A DNA stretch of 64,000 nt, from positions 186,001 to 250,000 of the forward strand of contig NZ_JBAJNO010000009.1 in NCBI RefSeq assembly GCF_036880985.1, read 5' to 3'. A model generated the notes under the pieces. It had not been told where the DNA came from. It did no database searches and saw only the letters and a list, made by a program, of their open reading frames with translations. Position numbers and translations under genes: made by a program. The stretch's first letter is position 1. Each line of letters begins with the position of its first letter. Below are positions 16,338-25,152 of this stretch, piece after piece. This stretch comes from Limibacter armeniacum. Its GTDB lineage: Bacteria; Bacteroidota; Bacteroidia; Cytophagales; Flammeovirgaceae.

Positions 16338-18311
16338 ATGAAAAAGAATGTAAAACTCATGGCTTTATGCGCCATGCTTATCACCCTATTGTTTTCATGT
16401 ACCAAACATGAAGATGATATAGTTGAATCTCCGAATGAATCCGTTGAGCTTCAGTTTGACATTCAGTCTATGGGAAATCCTCCTGCAAATGGTAGAGTTT
16501 CTGAAGAGGAAATCAACTCTTGTGACATGCTCGATGAGGCGACTAAAATCTGTATCAAGATTTACAATGAAACAGATGGTGTGTATGCCTACAACAGTGT
16601 AGATGGTGGAGACCCTGACATCTTCCTAACCCCTGACGGGCAAGGCAATACATCACAATTCACACAACCTATCAAATTGATCCCAGGCAAGACTTATAGC
16701 CTCGAAAGGTTTGAAGTAAAAAACCAAGCTGATGAGTTCTTGGCAGCTGCTCCTCTAACAGGATCTCCTTATGCTTCATATGTAGAAGAAGGCAAAACAC
16801 TTAGCTTCCAATTTGAAGTAGAGAAATTTGAAAAGAAAAGAATCGATGTACAGGTACTTTGTATCGAAGAAGAAGGTGTATTGCCTAATTTCGGTTATGC
16901 GTACTTTAATTTCACTCAAGTTTCTGTAAACGTAAACAGAGTGTATTTCTTCTCAAACATCTGTTCGTATGAAGGAGAACATAAAGTAGCACAGATCAGT
17001 GGCAAACTTTACAAGATGATTGATAATGTATATGTTGAAGCATATGCTGATTCGAATGAACCTGGAAGTGAAGTAGAGGACAATAGAATCCTGTGCTTAC
17101 CAATCCCTGCCAGAAACAATGAGAATGGTAATGAAATGTACAAGCTTGAGTTCACAAGAGAAGACGGTGTTATTGTGAAGTATGAGTTTACTTTGGACCA
17201 GTTTTATGGTTCAGGTGGTCTGCACGAAGCAATGTCTGACTCAGATGGCTCATACTGGTATCACCTATTCCCAGAAGCTTGTTTCCAACCTTGTCAAATT
17301 AACCCAACTGGTTACGACTTCTTCTCTTTTGAAGATGATGGTAGCTTTGACTGTGAAGGATTCATGCCTCCAGGCGGCTCTGAATGTGACGTTTGTAATA
17401 TTTCACCAAGTGGTGCTCCTGTTATTGATTTTGAAATCCTTGAAGCGGCACTTGAGCTAGATTTGGCATCATTGACAGATGACACCCCTATTGCTAAAAT
17501 CACAATCTGTGCAGACCCTTCAGTTACGACAAATATCACAGTTCCACTAGAAGGATTAGGTCTAATCAATGTGATTGATGCAAAAATCTTCGGTTGTACA
17601 GGAACTGAGGTACTGCTTCTTGACCAAGGTGAGTTGAATGACAATGATATTGATATTGACCTGTCATCAGAGAATGAAATTGTAAGAATCGAAATCGAGA
17701 TTGGAGGCGAAAACCTAATCAACCTACTAACCTCTCTGAACCTTGGGGAAATCAATGTAGACTTGTTGGATGACCTTCTTGATATCGTTGTAGAGAATGA
17801 TGTGATCAGTTTACTTCTAGATGAAGAAGGACTTAATATTGCAGGTATCAATGATGTAAATGTACTTGTTGATCTTCTGGAAATGTTAGGTGAAGACGCT
17901 GAGCTATTTGAAGCACTTAATGAATTGCTAGGAGGTAATGACAGCCTTGCAAATACAATTCAAGAAATATTGAATGGACTTTCAGATAGTGAACTGAATG
18001 ACTTGATTGAAGAGCTGAATAACTTAGAGTTCCTAAATGATGGTATTCTAACTACAATCGACGATTTACTTAATAATGTTTTAAGTGATACAATCGAAAG
18101 TCTAATTTTGGCTCTTGATGAAAGTGCTTTAGAAGACCTACTTGAAGTCCTTGACTTACTTGATGACTTACAGCTTGCCGATACAGATACTTCACTTCTT
18201 GATGCAATAGAAGATGGAATATTGGGCAACCCTAATACTCCTGAAAGTGGTGGAGGGTTATTAGGATTCCTATTTGGATTGGTGAGTGACGTACTTGATG
18301 TACTAGATTAA
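16338..18311 (+). CDS. Large acidic lipoprotein of unknown function with Leu/Asp-rich tail
   Basis: 657 residues. A lipoprotein signal (TLLFSC, Cys at about residue 21) is followed by an acidic segment. Residues about 40-370 are mixed beta and contain regularly spaced cysteines (such as SCDMLDEATKIC, QPCQ, ECDVC), suggesting disulfides and a folded extracytoplasmic domain. Residues about 370-440 look like a further beta domain. The last 210 residues are almost only Leu, Asp, Glu, Asn, Ile and Ser in an amphipathic helical pattern (LLDDLLDIVVEND, LNDLIEELNNLEFLND), without a strict repeat unit, and end GGGLLGFLFGLVSDVLDVLD. I recognise no family. It is probably displayed on the cell surface or in the periplasm, and acidic metal or calcium binding is possible. 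The gene has a long leader and a strong terminator. Confidence 0.8.
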   Translation: MKKNVKLMALCAMLITLLFSCTKHEDDIVESPNESVELQFDIQSMGNPPANGRVSEEEINSCDMLDEATKICIKIYNETDGVYAYNSVDGGDPDIFLTPDGQGNTSQFTQPIKLIPGKTYSLERFEVKNQADEFLAAAPLTGSPYASYVEEGKTLSFQFEVEKFEKKRIDVQVLCIEEEGVLPNFGYAYFNFTQVSVNVNRVYFFSNICSYEGEHKVAQISGKLYKMIDNVYVEAYADSNEPGSEVEDNRILCLPIPARNNENGNEMYKLEFTREDGVIVKYEFTLDQFYGSGGLHEAMSDSDGSYWYHLFPEACFQPCQINPTGYDFFSFEDDGSFDCEGFMPPGGSECDVCNISPSGAPVIDFEILEAALELDLASLTDDTPIAKITICADPSVTTNITVPLEGLGLINVIDAKIFGCTGTEVLLLDQGELNDNDIDIDLSSENEIVRIEIEIGGENLINLLTSLNLGEINVDLLDDLLDIVVENDVISLLLDEEGLNIAGINDVNVLVDLLEMLGEDAELFEALNELLGGNDSLANTIQEILNGLSDSELNDLIEELNNLEFLNDGILTTIDDLLNNVLSDTIESLILALDESALEDLLEVLDLLDDLQLADTDTSLLDAIEDGILGNPNTPESGGGLLGFLFGLVSDVLDVLD

Positions 18312-18325
18312 TCAATACTTACCAC

Positions 18326-18360
18326 AACCCGCTTAGAGTGATCTAAGCGGGTTTTCTTTT
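18326..18360 (+). terminator. Strong terminator after the acidic lipoprotein
   Basis: AACCCGCTTAGA (18326-18337) and TCTAAGCGGGTT (18342-18353) form a perfect 12-bp stem with a GTGA loop, then TTCTTTT. Confidence 0.9.
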
Positions 18361-18368
18361 TATCTCAA

Positions 18369-18401
18369 TTTGGTAGCCAAAGCAATTCTTTTGTAGTTTT
18401 G
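18369..18401 (+). promoter_or_regulatory. Promoter of the truA-like gene, predicted leaderless
   Basis: TTTG (18369-18372) and TAGTTTTG (18394-18401) match both halves of the Bacteroidota promoter, with a 21-base spacer. The ATG at 18408 is only 7 bases after the -7 box, so the transcript should begin at or next to the start codon. Confidence 0.6.
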
Positions 18402-18407
18402 CGCCCC

Positions 18408-19202
18408 ATGAAAAAGAAGCGTTACTACTACCTCGTACAATTTCAATATCTAGGCTACCGCTACCACGGCTGGATGAAACAGCCCAATGCTAAGACTGTT
18501 CAGGAAATGGTGGACAAAACCTTCAATTATATCTTTGGAGGAGAAGTTAAGTTTACCACGTTAGCTGCCAGCAGAACAGATGCATTGGTTTCTGCCAATC
18601 ATGCTGCGTTTGAACTTTTCGTTTGGCAGGAACAAAATCCTGAAACGCTAAAAGAAGCACTGAATATCAATTTGCCTAGTGATATCAGGGTATTGAGTGT
18701 AGAGGAAGTCGATGATAAGTTCAACGTTATTCAAGACTCCAAGCAAAAAGAGTATATCTACCTTTTCTCCTATGGTGAAAAGATACATCCCTTTTGTGCT
18801 CCATACATGTCCAACTTTCCTGAGGAGTTGGATATCGAACTGATGAAAAAAGGCGCCAAGCGCTATGAAGGGCTTAATAACTTCCAACGATTTTGCGTAA
18901 AGCCAGCCAAGGATGCTGTTTTTGAGCGTGAAATTGACTTTTGTGAAATTGTCGACAATGACTTATATACTGCCAGCTTCTTTCCTGAAAAGAGTTACTT
19001 ATTTAGGATAAAAGGAAAGGGATTTTTAAGGCATCAGGTACGTGTAATGATGGGTGCACTATGCAGTCTTGGAAGAGGGTCACTAACTTGGGAAGAATTT
19101 GATACAGCCCTCAAAAGTGGAGGAGACGGTCCGATCAGTTTTATGGCTCAAGCTTCAGGACTACAGCTTCACGCTTTGCAATATAATGAGGAGAATAGCT
19201 AG
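18408..19202 (+). CDS. truA: TruA-family tRNA pseudouridine synthase, divergent
   Basis: 264 residues from the ATG at 18408. An in-frame TTG at 18399 lies inside the promoter. The fold is TruA: YLGYRYHGWMKQPNAKTVQ at the start, the catalytic Asp in the segment ASRTDALVSANHAAFEL (canonical GRTDxGVHA), the KEYIY segment with the active-site Tyr, and FLRHQVRVMMGAL near the end. Several normally invariant positions differ: the Gly before Arg-Thr-Asp is Ser, GVHA is LVSA, and the late RA.G.TAPA.GL region reads ISFMAQASGLQL. The catalytic Asp is kept, so it is probably active, but it may be a paralogue with its own tRNA target and not the position 38-40 enzyme. It overlaps the convergent porin gene by 4 bases. 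Confidence 0.85.
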   Translation: MKKKRYYYLVQFQYLGYRYHGWMKQPNAKTVQEMVDKTFNYIFGGEVKFTTLAASRTDALVSANHAAFELFVWQEQNPETLKEALNINLPSDIRVLSVEEVDDKFNVIQDSKQKEYIYLFSYGEKIHPFCAPYMSNFPEELDIELMKKGAKRYEGLNNFQRFCVKPAKDAVFEREIDFCEIVDNDLYTASFFPEKSYLFRIKGKGFLRHQVRVMMGALCSLGRGSLTWEEFDTALKSGGDGPISFMAQASGLQLHALQYNEENS

Positions 19203-20401
19203 AATGATATTTCCCATTGAACCCTGAACCTAGCACCTCCAACTTCATCGAATTCATTTTCACTGATCTTGAAGTAAGAGCACTCGGCAGTCAGTTTATT
19301 ACGATGTTCTACAAAAAACCAGTTGAAGGCAAGTCCGTATTCATCCTGCTTGTCTTCACCTCTTAGATAGATTGGTCTGTAATAAGCAAACCTTCCTGCC
19401 AGCTCTAATGGCATTGGAAACCAATCCCAAATATTTCCAAAAAAGTATCCTGCCTGAAAGTAACTTCCTTCTAAATCTGACACTGTACCATTTAACCGAT
19501 CGTCAATTCTTTTCCAATGGGTTTCATGTTGCCAAGAAAAGCCTTTCCATTTGAAGGCAGTCTCTACCAAATACTGCTTTAATTTATACTGCCCTGCCTC
19601 TCCGGATTCAAACCCTTCCAACTGACCTCCACCTGCTGAGGAAAAGCGGGTATACCTACTTTGGTTAGTAGCTGCTCCCAGTGCGATAATTCCAGCTGGA
19701 GATTCGTGTACGGGTATATCTGAACCCGACATATCGACTTCTTTTCCGAAGATGTTCCATTGTAAACGCCCTACATACATCAAGTTTCGGTCGTCGTTCT
19801 CCAATACTGCCCTACCCGTCCCTGTCAATACAGACAAGTAATAACTAAAATCCACTATAGTCTCAACTCTCCCACTTATCTCAACACCTTGTTGCCTATC
19901 CAGCGTAAATGGCCTGTTGACGATAGAACGGTCTACCATCTGTTGCTTACCAGAAGAAATCACCCTTTCTCGGGTATAATAAGTCTTCCATTGCCCTACC
20001 TTAACCCGAAAGAAATCCCACTTTTCAATCATGATCCTAAAATCGAGCAGGTTGCCTCGTGCCAGTTCATACTCCCAGTAGTATTTCAACCAAGACTTGT
20101 AAGCATGCCCTCCTACTTTAAGCCGCGCCCTATTAATCTTAAATACAACCTGAGGAACCTCCCTAAAATCATCAAAACTTAAGGGGTCTTGATCTCTAGG
20201 CGTGGCAAACCGAAACTGGAGTCTGGACTGAAATTGAAGGCTAAATAGGTCATTGCCCGATTTGAACTCAAACCCTTTAGATCCATATGAAATATTAGGA
20301 GAAAATGTACTGGCTTCTTTTTCTTGAGCAAAGGTTGAATGAGTAAGGCACACCATAATCAGCCACAGCAGGAGGTAGCTGTTCTTCCATAATGATGTCA
20401 T
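19199..20401 (-). CDS. Outer-membrane porin, OprP/OprO-like
   Basis: 400 residues with a signal peptide ending TFAQE. The mature part has the layout of phosphate-selective porin O/P proteins: a first strand FSLQFQSRLQFRFA, the segment VVFKINRARLKVGGHAYKSWLKYYWEYE with its RARLKVGG motif, then LLDFRIMIEKWDFFRVKVGQWKTYY, and a final strand FRVQWEISF ending in Phe. It should form an outer-membrane channel, possibly for anions, although the selectivity cannot be read here. Length and end are normal. Its stop overlaps the end of the truA-like gene by 4 bases on the opposite strand, leaving no room for a terminator between them. Confidence 0.88.
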   Translation of the reverse strand: MTSLWKNSYLLLWLIMVCLTHSTFAQEKEASTFSPNISYGSKGFEFKSGNDLFSLQFQSRLQFRFATPRDQDPLSFDDFREVPQVVFKINRARLKVGGHAYKSWLKYYWEYELARGNLLDFRIMIEKWDFFRVKVGQWKTYYTRERVISSGKQQMVDRSIVNRPFTLDRQQGVEISGRVETIVDFSYYLSVLTGTGRAVLENDDRNLMYVGRLQWNIFGKEVDMSGSDIPVHESPAGIIALGAATNQSRYTRFSSAGGGQLEGFESGEAGQYKLKQYLVETAFKWKGFSWQHETHWKRIDDRLNGTVSDLEGSYFQAGYFFGNIWDWFPMPLELAGRFAYYRPIYLRGEDKQDEYGLAFNWFFVEHRNKLTAECSYFKISENEFDEVGGARFRVQWEISF

Positions 20402-20706
20402 AAAGTGGTGGGTTATTATCTCGTGACTTAGCAGAATGCTATTTACTGAATGTATCCATATTTTATCAAACCGACATATTTCTTTTTCATATTTCTTCGA
20501 CTCCGTACTTCTATTACGTTCTGAATCATTCTATTTGAATAAGCCCAATGAAAGTTCAAAAAATTAACACTGATATAAATTATGTCAATTTTATGGTAAT
20601 TATTTTGACATTTACACTTTATGTTATTTATATTAGCATTATCAAATCAAACAAACACAATCATTTAACTAAATAATGACAAATAACTAATCAAAATAAT
20701 AAAATC
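20402..20706 (+). other. 305-base AT-rich gap with a candidate promoter
   Basis: This divergent region lies between the porin and the small exported protein. TTG (20605-20607) and TATATTAG (20629-20636, one base off TAnnTTTG) with a 21-base spacer would start a transcript about 64 bases before the ATG at 20707. Nothing else is apparent. Confidence 0.35.
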
Positions 20707-21078
20707 ATGAAACTACTATTTCACGTCTCTGCTAAACTTTTATTACTGATTGGATTACTAATTTTCACTCATTGCGAATCCCAAGCTCGTGCCCACGAAT
20801 ATCCTAATAAAGCTTCTGTCACTTATATCGTTCAGGAAGGTGATAATTGGACAAGGCTTACCGTGAATTTCCTGAAAGATGCAGGCGTTGATGCTCCTAT
20901 TCCATACTTTGAAGTAGTCGAATGGCTTCAGCTGCATATTGGTGGGGGTGATGACACCTTATATGTGCTGGAAAAAGTTACCATCAACCTAAATGAGCTA
21001 TTATCAAAATACAGATATACACAACTTGAAAGGGCTGAAAAAATCCGAAAACTAAGGTCTCGATACCGACATGAGTAA
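20707..21078 (+). CDS. Small exported protein with a LysM-like segment
   Basis: 123 residues. A signal-type N-terminus (KLLLLIGLLIFTHCES) could be either a cleaved signal or a weak lipobox with Cys at about residue 24. Residues about 38-95 begin VTYIVQEGDNWTRLTVNF, which resembles the opening of a LysM domain (YxVqxGDxxxxIa), but the following part, with GGGDDTLYVLEKVTINL, is not a good LysM end. The last 28 residues are a charged helix (ERAEKIRKLRSRYRHE). A role at the cell wall is possible, but I cannot place it in a family. It converges on nadE across a shared terminator. Confidence 0.6.
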   Translation: MKLLFHVSAKLLLLIGLLIFTHCESQARAHEYPNKASVTYIVQEGDNWTRLTVNFLKDAGVDAPIPYFEVVEWLQLHIGGGDDTLYVLEKVTINLNELLSKYRYTQLERAEKIRKLRSRYRHE

Positions 21079-21132
21079 ATATTGAACATGTATAAACTGC
21101 CATTATTTATACTAAATTTGCGAGTAAATAAG

Positions 21133-21162
21133 AAAAGCCCCGTCTATTGACGAGGCTTTTTT
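21133..21162. terminator. Shared terminator, small exported protein / nadE
   Basis: AAAAGCC-CGTC (21133-21144) pairs with GACG-GGCTTTT (21149-21160) with one C-A mismatch and a TATT loop. T-runs are available on both strands. Confidence 0.8.
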
Positions 21163-21182
21163 CTTTTGCCAACTTATGGCTT

Positions 21183-23195
21183 TTAGTCTTTCAGTTCTTC
21201 CAACATTCTCAGCTCACGGTTAAAACCTCCTGAAAGAATTGGGAATCGACACCAAGTTTTCGGATCAAGGTTTTTGTCATCCAAATGGAATGACGGAGCG
21301 TACCTTTCACGTTTCCATTGGTTACGGCTCCACAACCTGAAAAACTTCGTAATCCAACCTTTCAGTTGCTCACTGCTATACTGAGGAAATTTGTAACGCA
21401 TAATGCTGTAGCACTCAACTGGCATCTTCTTATCACGAATGGCCGCACCTTCTATCTCATCGAGCAGGTCATATGGCATCAGGTCTCCTTCATCAGTTTG
21501 TTTGGAGTCCTGTGGGCGAAGTTCAGCAGTAGGCTGTTGGTCATTTACAAACTTCAATGCAGGAATCGTCAAATTCCTGTCAACACCTTCTTTCTCCAAC
21601 CAAACCAGCCATTGACGCAAAAATGCCTTGTCAATACCAGCAATCGGGCTTAGTCCTCCACTTGTATCACCATCCATAGTGGCATACCCAACAGCAGCCT
21701 CTGAACGGTTACTTGTTGACAACAACAGTGCTCCATTGATATTTGCCAACATCCAAACTGAAGGAGCCCTTACCCTAGCCTGAATGTTTTGGAGTGCCAA
21801 ATCATCCTGCTCCCAAGTCAACGGTCTTTCGATACTCTCCTCTACAATTCGAATATATTCCTTGAAAACGTTGTTGACATCCAATCTATAAAACTTGGCA
21901 TTGACTGCTTCTGCCAAAGACTTGGCTGCATTCCACGTCACATCACCACTGTTCTCTGTCGGCTGGTAAGCAGTGGTCAGTAAGGCATTCACTATTTCAG
22001 CTTCAGTTGAAGCTTCTTGTATCTCTTTGAAATAAAACAGCTTCTTTTTAAAACCGTCCATTCCCAGTTGCTTGATTCCCATTTGAACCATCAACCATAT
22101 CAAGGAAACAATTGCAGAAGAATCAGCACCTCCACTCAAGGAAACAACAAAGCCTTTTGAGTAGCTTTTTCTCATATAGTCAAACAGTCCAAGAACTTCA
22201 GCTCTCGCAAACTCCTCCTCTTGTAAAGTTTCACTAAACTCCCAAGAAGCTTCATCCCGTTCATACGCTTCCAGTTTTGCTTCCGGAAACTTATAGTCCT
22301 TGATACAAATATGATGACCTGATTCCTTTGTGATATGTTCAAATGAACTACTCTGGAATTTTTCTAACCTTCCAAGGTCTACATCTACCACTGCTGAAGT
22401 CACCTTATAATCATGGAATGTCAATCGCTCACTAATTGCTCTAAGCTGCCCAACTGATGCGATTACAACACCTCCATCGTAAATTGCCCTACCTGCTTCA
22501 TTTCCCAGAAGGTTCGCATATACATAAACAGTTCCGTAAGCTCTTGAACCTTCCATCACAAAACGCTTTCTAACTTCCAGTTTACCGAAAGCGAAATGGC
22601 TGGCACTTGGATTCAAAATCACATCCACACCATAAGCATAGAGGTTCCGTCCCGGGCGGTTAGCGACCCATGCATCCTCACATATTTCAAAGCCTATTCT
22701 TACGCCATCAACTTCAAAAAACAGCTCCCCTATCGGATAAACTTTCTTCTGGAACTTTTCTGGTAAATCATAGTATTCAAAACTCACCTCACCAACAGCT
22801 CCTTCTGTCCACGGAGTAAACCATCTTGGCTCATAATGAATCCCATTGCCTGCCAGATATCTTTTGGCTACAAAACCTGCTATCTCGCCATCCACTAATA
22901 ATGCAGCTGCATTGAATACTCGATTCTGGTATACCAATGGCAGACCTACAGAAACCACAATCCCTTTTGTAGCAGGAAGCAACTCATGTAGTACTTCCAA
23001 TGCCATCTGGTGAACCCCTGTAGAATAGAAAGCATCCTCACATCCATAGCCTGTTATACAGAGTTCTGGCAGGCACAACATAGAGACTTGCTGTTTCTTA
23101 GCATCTTCAATGCTGTCGAGGATATTCTGCTTATTATGATCCCAATCCAACGGAATCTGATTCAGTTCACCTCCAGCTACTTTTATTAGTTTCAT
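21183..23195 (-). CDS. nadE: Glutamine-dependent NAD+ synthase
   Basis: 670 residues, the two-domain form. The N-terminal nitrilase-like glutaminase spans about residues 1-290: its catalytic Glu lies in CLPELCITGYGCED, its Lys in VAKRYLAGNGI, and its Cys in FEICEDAW. The synthetase domain follows, with the ATP-pyrophosphatase P-loop SLSGGADSSA at about residues 350-359 and the later segment SEAAVGYATMDGDTSGGLSPI. It makes NAD+ from nicotinic acid adenine dinucleotide, ATP and glutamine-derived ammonia in the cytoplasm. The C-terminal part, DRNLTIPALKF through a Pro-Thr-Ala-Glu-Leu-Arg-Pro segment, is normal. It lies downstream of cdaA on the same strand but is separated from it by a terminator. 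Confidence 0.96.
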   Translation of the reverse strand: MKLIKVAGGELNQIPLDWDHNKQNILDSIEDAKKQQVSMLCLPELCITGYGCEDAFYSTGVHQMALEVLHELLPATKGIVVSVGLPLVYQNRVFNAAALLVDGEIAGFVAKRYLAGNGIHYEPRWFTPWTEGAVGEVSFEYYDLPEKFQKKVYPIGELFFEVDGVRIGFEICEDAWVANRPGRNLYAYGVDVILNPSASHFAFGKLEVRKRFVMEGSRAYGTVYVYANLLGNEAGRAIYDGGVVIASVGQLRAISERLTFHDYKVTSAVVDVDLGRLEKFQSSSFEHITKESGHHICIKDYKFPEAKLEAYERDEASWEFSETLQEEEFARAEVLGLFDYMRKSYSKGFVVSLSGGADSSAIVSLIWLMVQMGIKQLGMDGFKKKLFYFKEIQEASTEAEIVNALLTTAYQPTENSGDVTWNAAKSLAEAVNAKFYRLDVNNVFKEYIRIVEESIERPLTWEQDDLALQNIQARVRAPSVWMLANINGALLLSTSNRSEAAVGYATMDGDTSGGLSPIAGIDKAFLRQWLVWLEKEGVDRNLTIPALKFVNDQQPTAELRPQDSKQTDEGDLMPYDLLDEIEGAAIRDKKMPVECYSIMRYKFPQYSSEQLKGWITKFFRLWSRNQWKRERYAPSFHLDDKNLDPKTWCRFPILSGGFNRELRMLEELKD

Positions 23196-23264
23196 GTTAT
23201 TTGATTTTAAAAGGGAGCTTTCATACCCAAATGAGGAAAAATGGGTACTTTTTCATCCCAATAT

Positions 23265-23300
23265 AAAAAAATAAGCCCTTGAGAAATCGTCTCAACGGCT
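23265..23300 (-). terminator. Terminator after cdaA
   Basis: AGCC/GGCT (23274-23277 with 23297-23300) and TTGAGA/TCTCAA (23279-23284 with 23290-23295) form a 10-bp stem with one C-C mismatch and a 5-base loop. On the minus strand it is followed by seven T (23265-23271). Confidence 0.75.
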
Positions 23301-23331
23301 GCATTTTAATCATTCTGTATAATGACTCAAT

Positions 23332-24186
23332 TCAAGAGTCTACTTCTACAGTCTCATCAGGCTGCTTTTTAAGCGAGATTTTACTCTCATCTTTAAAATC
23401 ATCCGAGAAGTAATCTCTTACTTTCTGCCTGATTTCCATTGAGGAAAGGTTATGATAGATTTTACCTGCATGGATAAAAGACATCTGACCTGTTTCTTCC
23501 GAAACTACCAGCACCACTGTATTGGTTGATTCTGTCATACCAATACCAGCCCTGTGCCTAAGTCCCATAGTTGCAGGAATATTCTGCTTATCTGTTACAG
23601 GTAAGATACAACGGGCAGCCTTGATCCTGTTGTTGTGAATTATGGCAGCACCATCATGCAAAGGGCTATTTTTATAAAAAATTGACAACAGAATCCTTTT
23701 CGAGATTTCTGCGTCAATCCTGTCGCCTGTATCAGCGAAGAAGTCCAATGGGTCATCCTTAGACAAAACAATCAAAGCTCCTGTGCTAGTAGCACCCATT
23801 TCCTTCATTGCCTCAATGATAGGTGCCAACTTCAAGGTGTTTTCTCCCGTACGGCGACTTCTGAAATAGCGGTATAAAGGAAAGTTTTTAAAGTCTGTGG
23901 AATTACCTACCAATATCAAAAACTTTCGGATTTCAGGTTGGAAAAGTATGATTGCGGCAAGGACACCTACTTCCATAAACTGTCCCAAAATAGCCGAAAG
24001 CAGTTCCATTTCTGTTGCCTTCACCACTTGGTAAGTGAGATATAGCGCCAAAATCCCCACAAAAATCTTCAGGGCTACACCACCCCGAATCAGCTTGTAG
24101 AGGTTAAATAGCAGTATAGATACCATTAAGATATCCACTACATCCACCAGTTTTATTTCCAGAAACCCAATTTCAAATAATAACAT
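23332..24186 (-). CDS. cdaA: Diadenylate cyclase, CdaA type (c-di-AMP synthase)
   Basis: 284 residues. Three hydrophobic helices fill residues about 8-85 (VDVVDILMVSILLFNLYKL, FVGILALYLTYQVV, GVLAAIILFQPEIRKFL), and a DisA_N cyclase domain follows. The catalytic motifs are present: DGAAIIHNNRI at about 175-185 and LRHRAGIGMTE at about 209-219. The enzyme joins two ATP into cyclic di-AMP at the membrane. The signal controls potassium and osmotic balance and wall stress in other bacteria. The gene follows folP by 111 bases, an arrangement I recall as common in Bacteroidota. A CdaR-type regulator is not next to it. The C-terminus is Lys/Asp-rich. Confidence 0.95.
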   Translation of the reverse strand: MLLFEIGFLEIKLVDVVDILMVSILLFNLYKLIRGGVALKIFVGILALYLTYQVVKATEMELLSAILGQFMEVGVLAAIILFQPEIRKFLILVGNSTDFKNFPLYRYFRSRRTGENTLKLAPIIEAMKEMGATSTGALIVLSKDDPLDFFADTGDRIDAEISKRILLSIFYKNSPLHDGAAIIHNNRIKAARCILPVTDKQNIPATMGLRHRAGIGMTESTNTVVLVVSEETGQMSFIHAGKIYHNLSSMEIRQKVRDYFSDDFKDESKISLKKQPDETVEVDS

Positions 24187-24297
24187 TCGCTAACGGCTGT
24201 ATTGTTTTTCTAAGTGAGAATAAAGATAATTAAGCTTGGACTTTTTTTAGTTTTAAATAATCATAAAGTGTTTGGCACCACATTAATTAGCCGTCTA

Positions 24298-25152
24298 TTA
24301 TGCTGTATGATAGCCTAAAAGCTTGACAACTTCTACAGCTTCTTTTACATCATGTACCCTTAATATATCAGCACCTTTCATTACTGCTTTCGTATTGAGC
24401 ACTGTTGTTCCATTAAGTGCCTCTTGAGGAATAATCCCTAACTTCTTATAGATCATTGATTTTCTTGAAATCCCTACTAGCAACGGTAAATTCAAGACTT
24501 TTAGTTCAGGCAAATGATCCATCAATTCATAATTCTGCTCCGTTGTTTTGGCAAAACCAAAACCTGGATCCAAAATCAAATCCTTCCCCCCTAGCTCATA
24601 AAACTTGTTTGACTGCTCCACAAAGAAATCCAGCACTTCCTCTACCAGATTCTTGTAAGCAGTATCTTGTTGCATTGTTTCAGGAGTGCCCCGCATATGC
24701 ATTAGTATATAAGGCACCTGCAAATCTGCTACCGTCTTTAGCATGTTTGCATCCAAAGTACCTCCTGAAATATCATTGATGATGTCTGCACCTGCCCCAA
24801 TAGACTTTTTGGCTACCTCTGCCCTGAATGTATCTATAGAAATGATAGCGTTGGGGTGTTTTTTCTTGATGGCAGCGACAACTGGTAAAATACGTTCCAG
24901 CTCCTCAGCCTCACTTACATTTTCTGCTCCTGGTCTAGAAGAGTACCCTCCAATATCCAATATGTCAGCACCCGCTTCAAGCATACTCTCCGCCTTGAGC
25001 ATTGCTTTGTCTTCGTGATTGTGTTGACCTCCATCATAGAATGAATCAGGTGTTAAATTCAAAATACCCATCACTTGTGGACGATCAATCTCCCAAAGCC
25101 GACCTCTAAGATTAAAAGTCTTCTTAACTGTAAATTCAGTAAAATTACCCAA
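24298..25152 (-). CDS. folP: Dihydropteroate synthase
   Basis: 284 residues. The signatures are in order: GILNLTPDSFYDGG, DIGGYSSRPGA, DTFRAEVAKKSI, DISGGTLDAN, LILDPGFGFAKTTEQNYELM, and GISRKSMIYK. The enzyme condenses p-aminobenzoate with the pterin diphosphate in folate synthesis, and it is the sulfonamide target. The start is unusual: no ATG precedes the core in frame, so the best choice is a TTG at 25152 behind a purine-rich GGGAG, giving a normal 27-residue lead-in. The reading frame is open for only seven codons further upstream. It is probably co-transcribed with cdaA, 111 bases downstream. Confidence 0.94.
   Translation of the reverse strand: MGNFTEFTVKKTFNLRGRLWEIDRPQVMGILNLTPDSFYDGGQHNHEDKAMLKAESMLEAGADILDIGGYSSRPGAENVSEAEELERILPVVAAIKKKHPNAIISIDTFRAEVAKKSIGAGADIINDISGGTLDANMLKTVADLQVPYILMHMRGTPETMQQDTAYKNLVEEVLDFFVEQSNKFYELGGKDLILDPGFGFAKTTEQNYELMDHLPELKVLNLPLLVGISRKSMIYKKLGIIPQEALNGTTVLNTKAVMKGADILRVHDVKEAVEVVKLLGYHTA

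Noticed and set aside
17312-17851. 179-residue minus-strand frame opposite the acidic lipoprotein
   Set aside because: Its Ser/Ile-rich composition is the mirror of Asp/Asn codons on the + strand, so it is not a gene.
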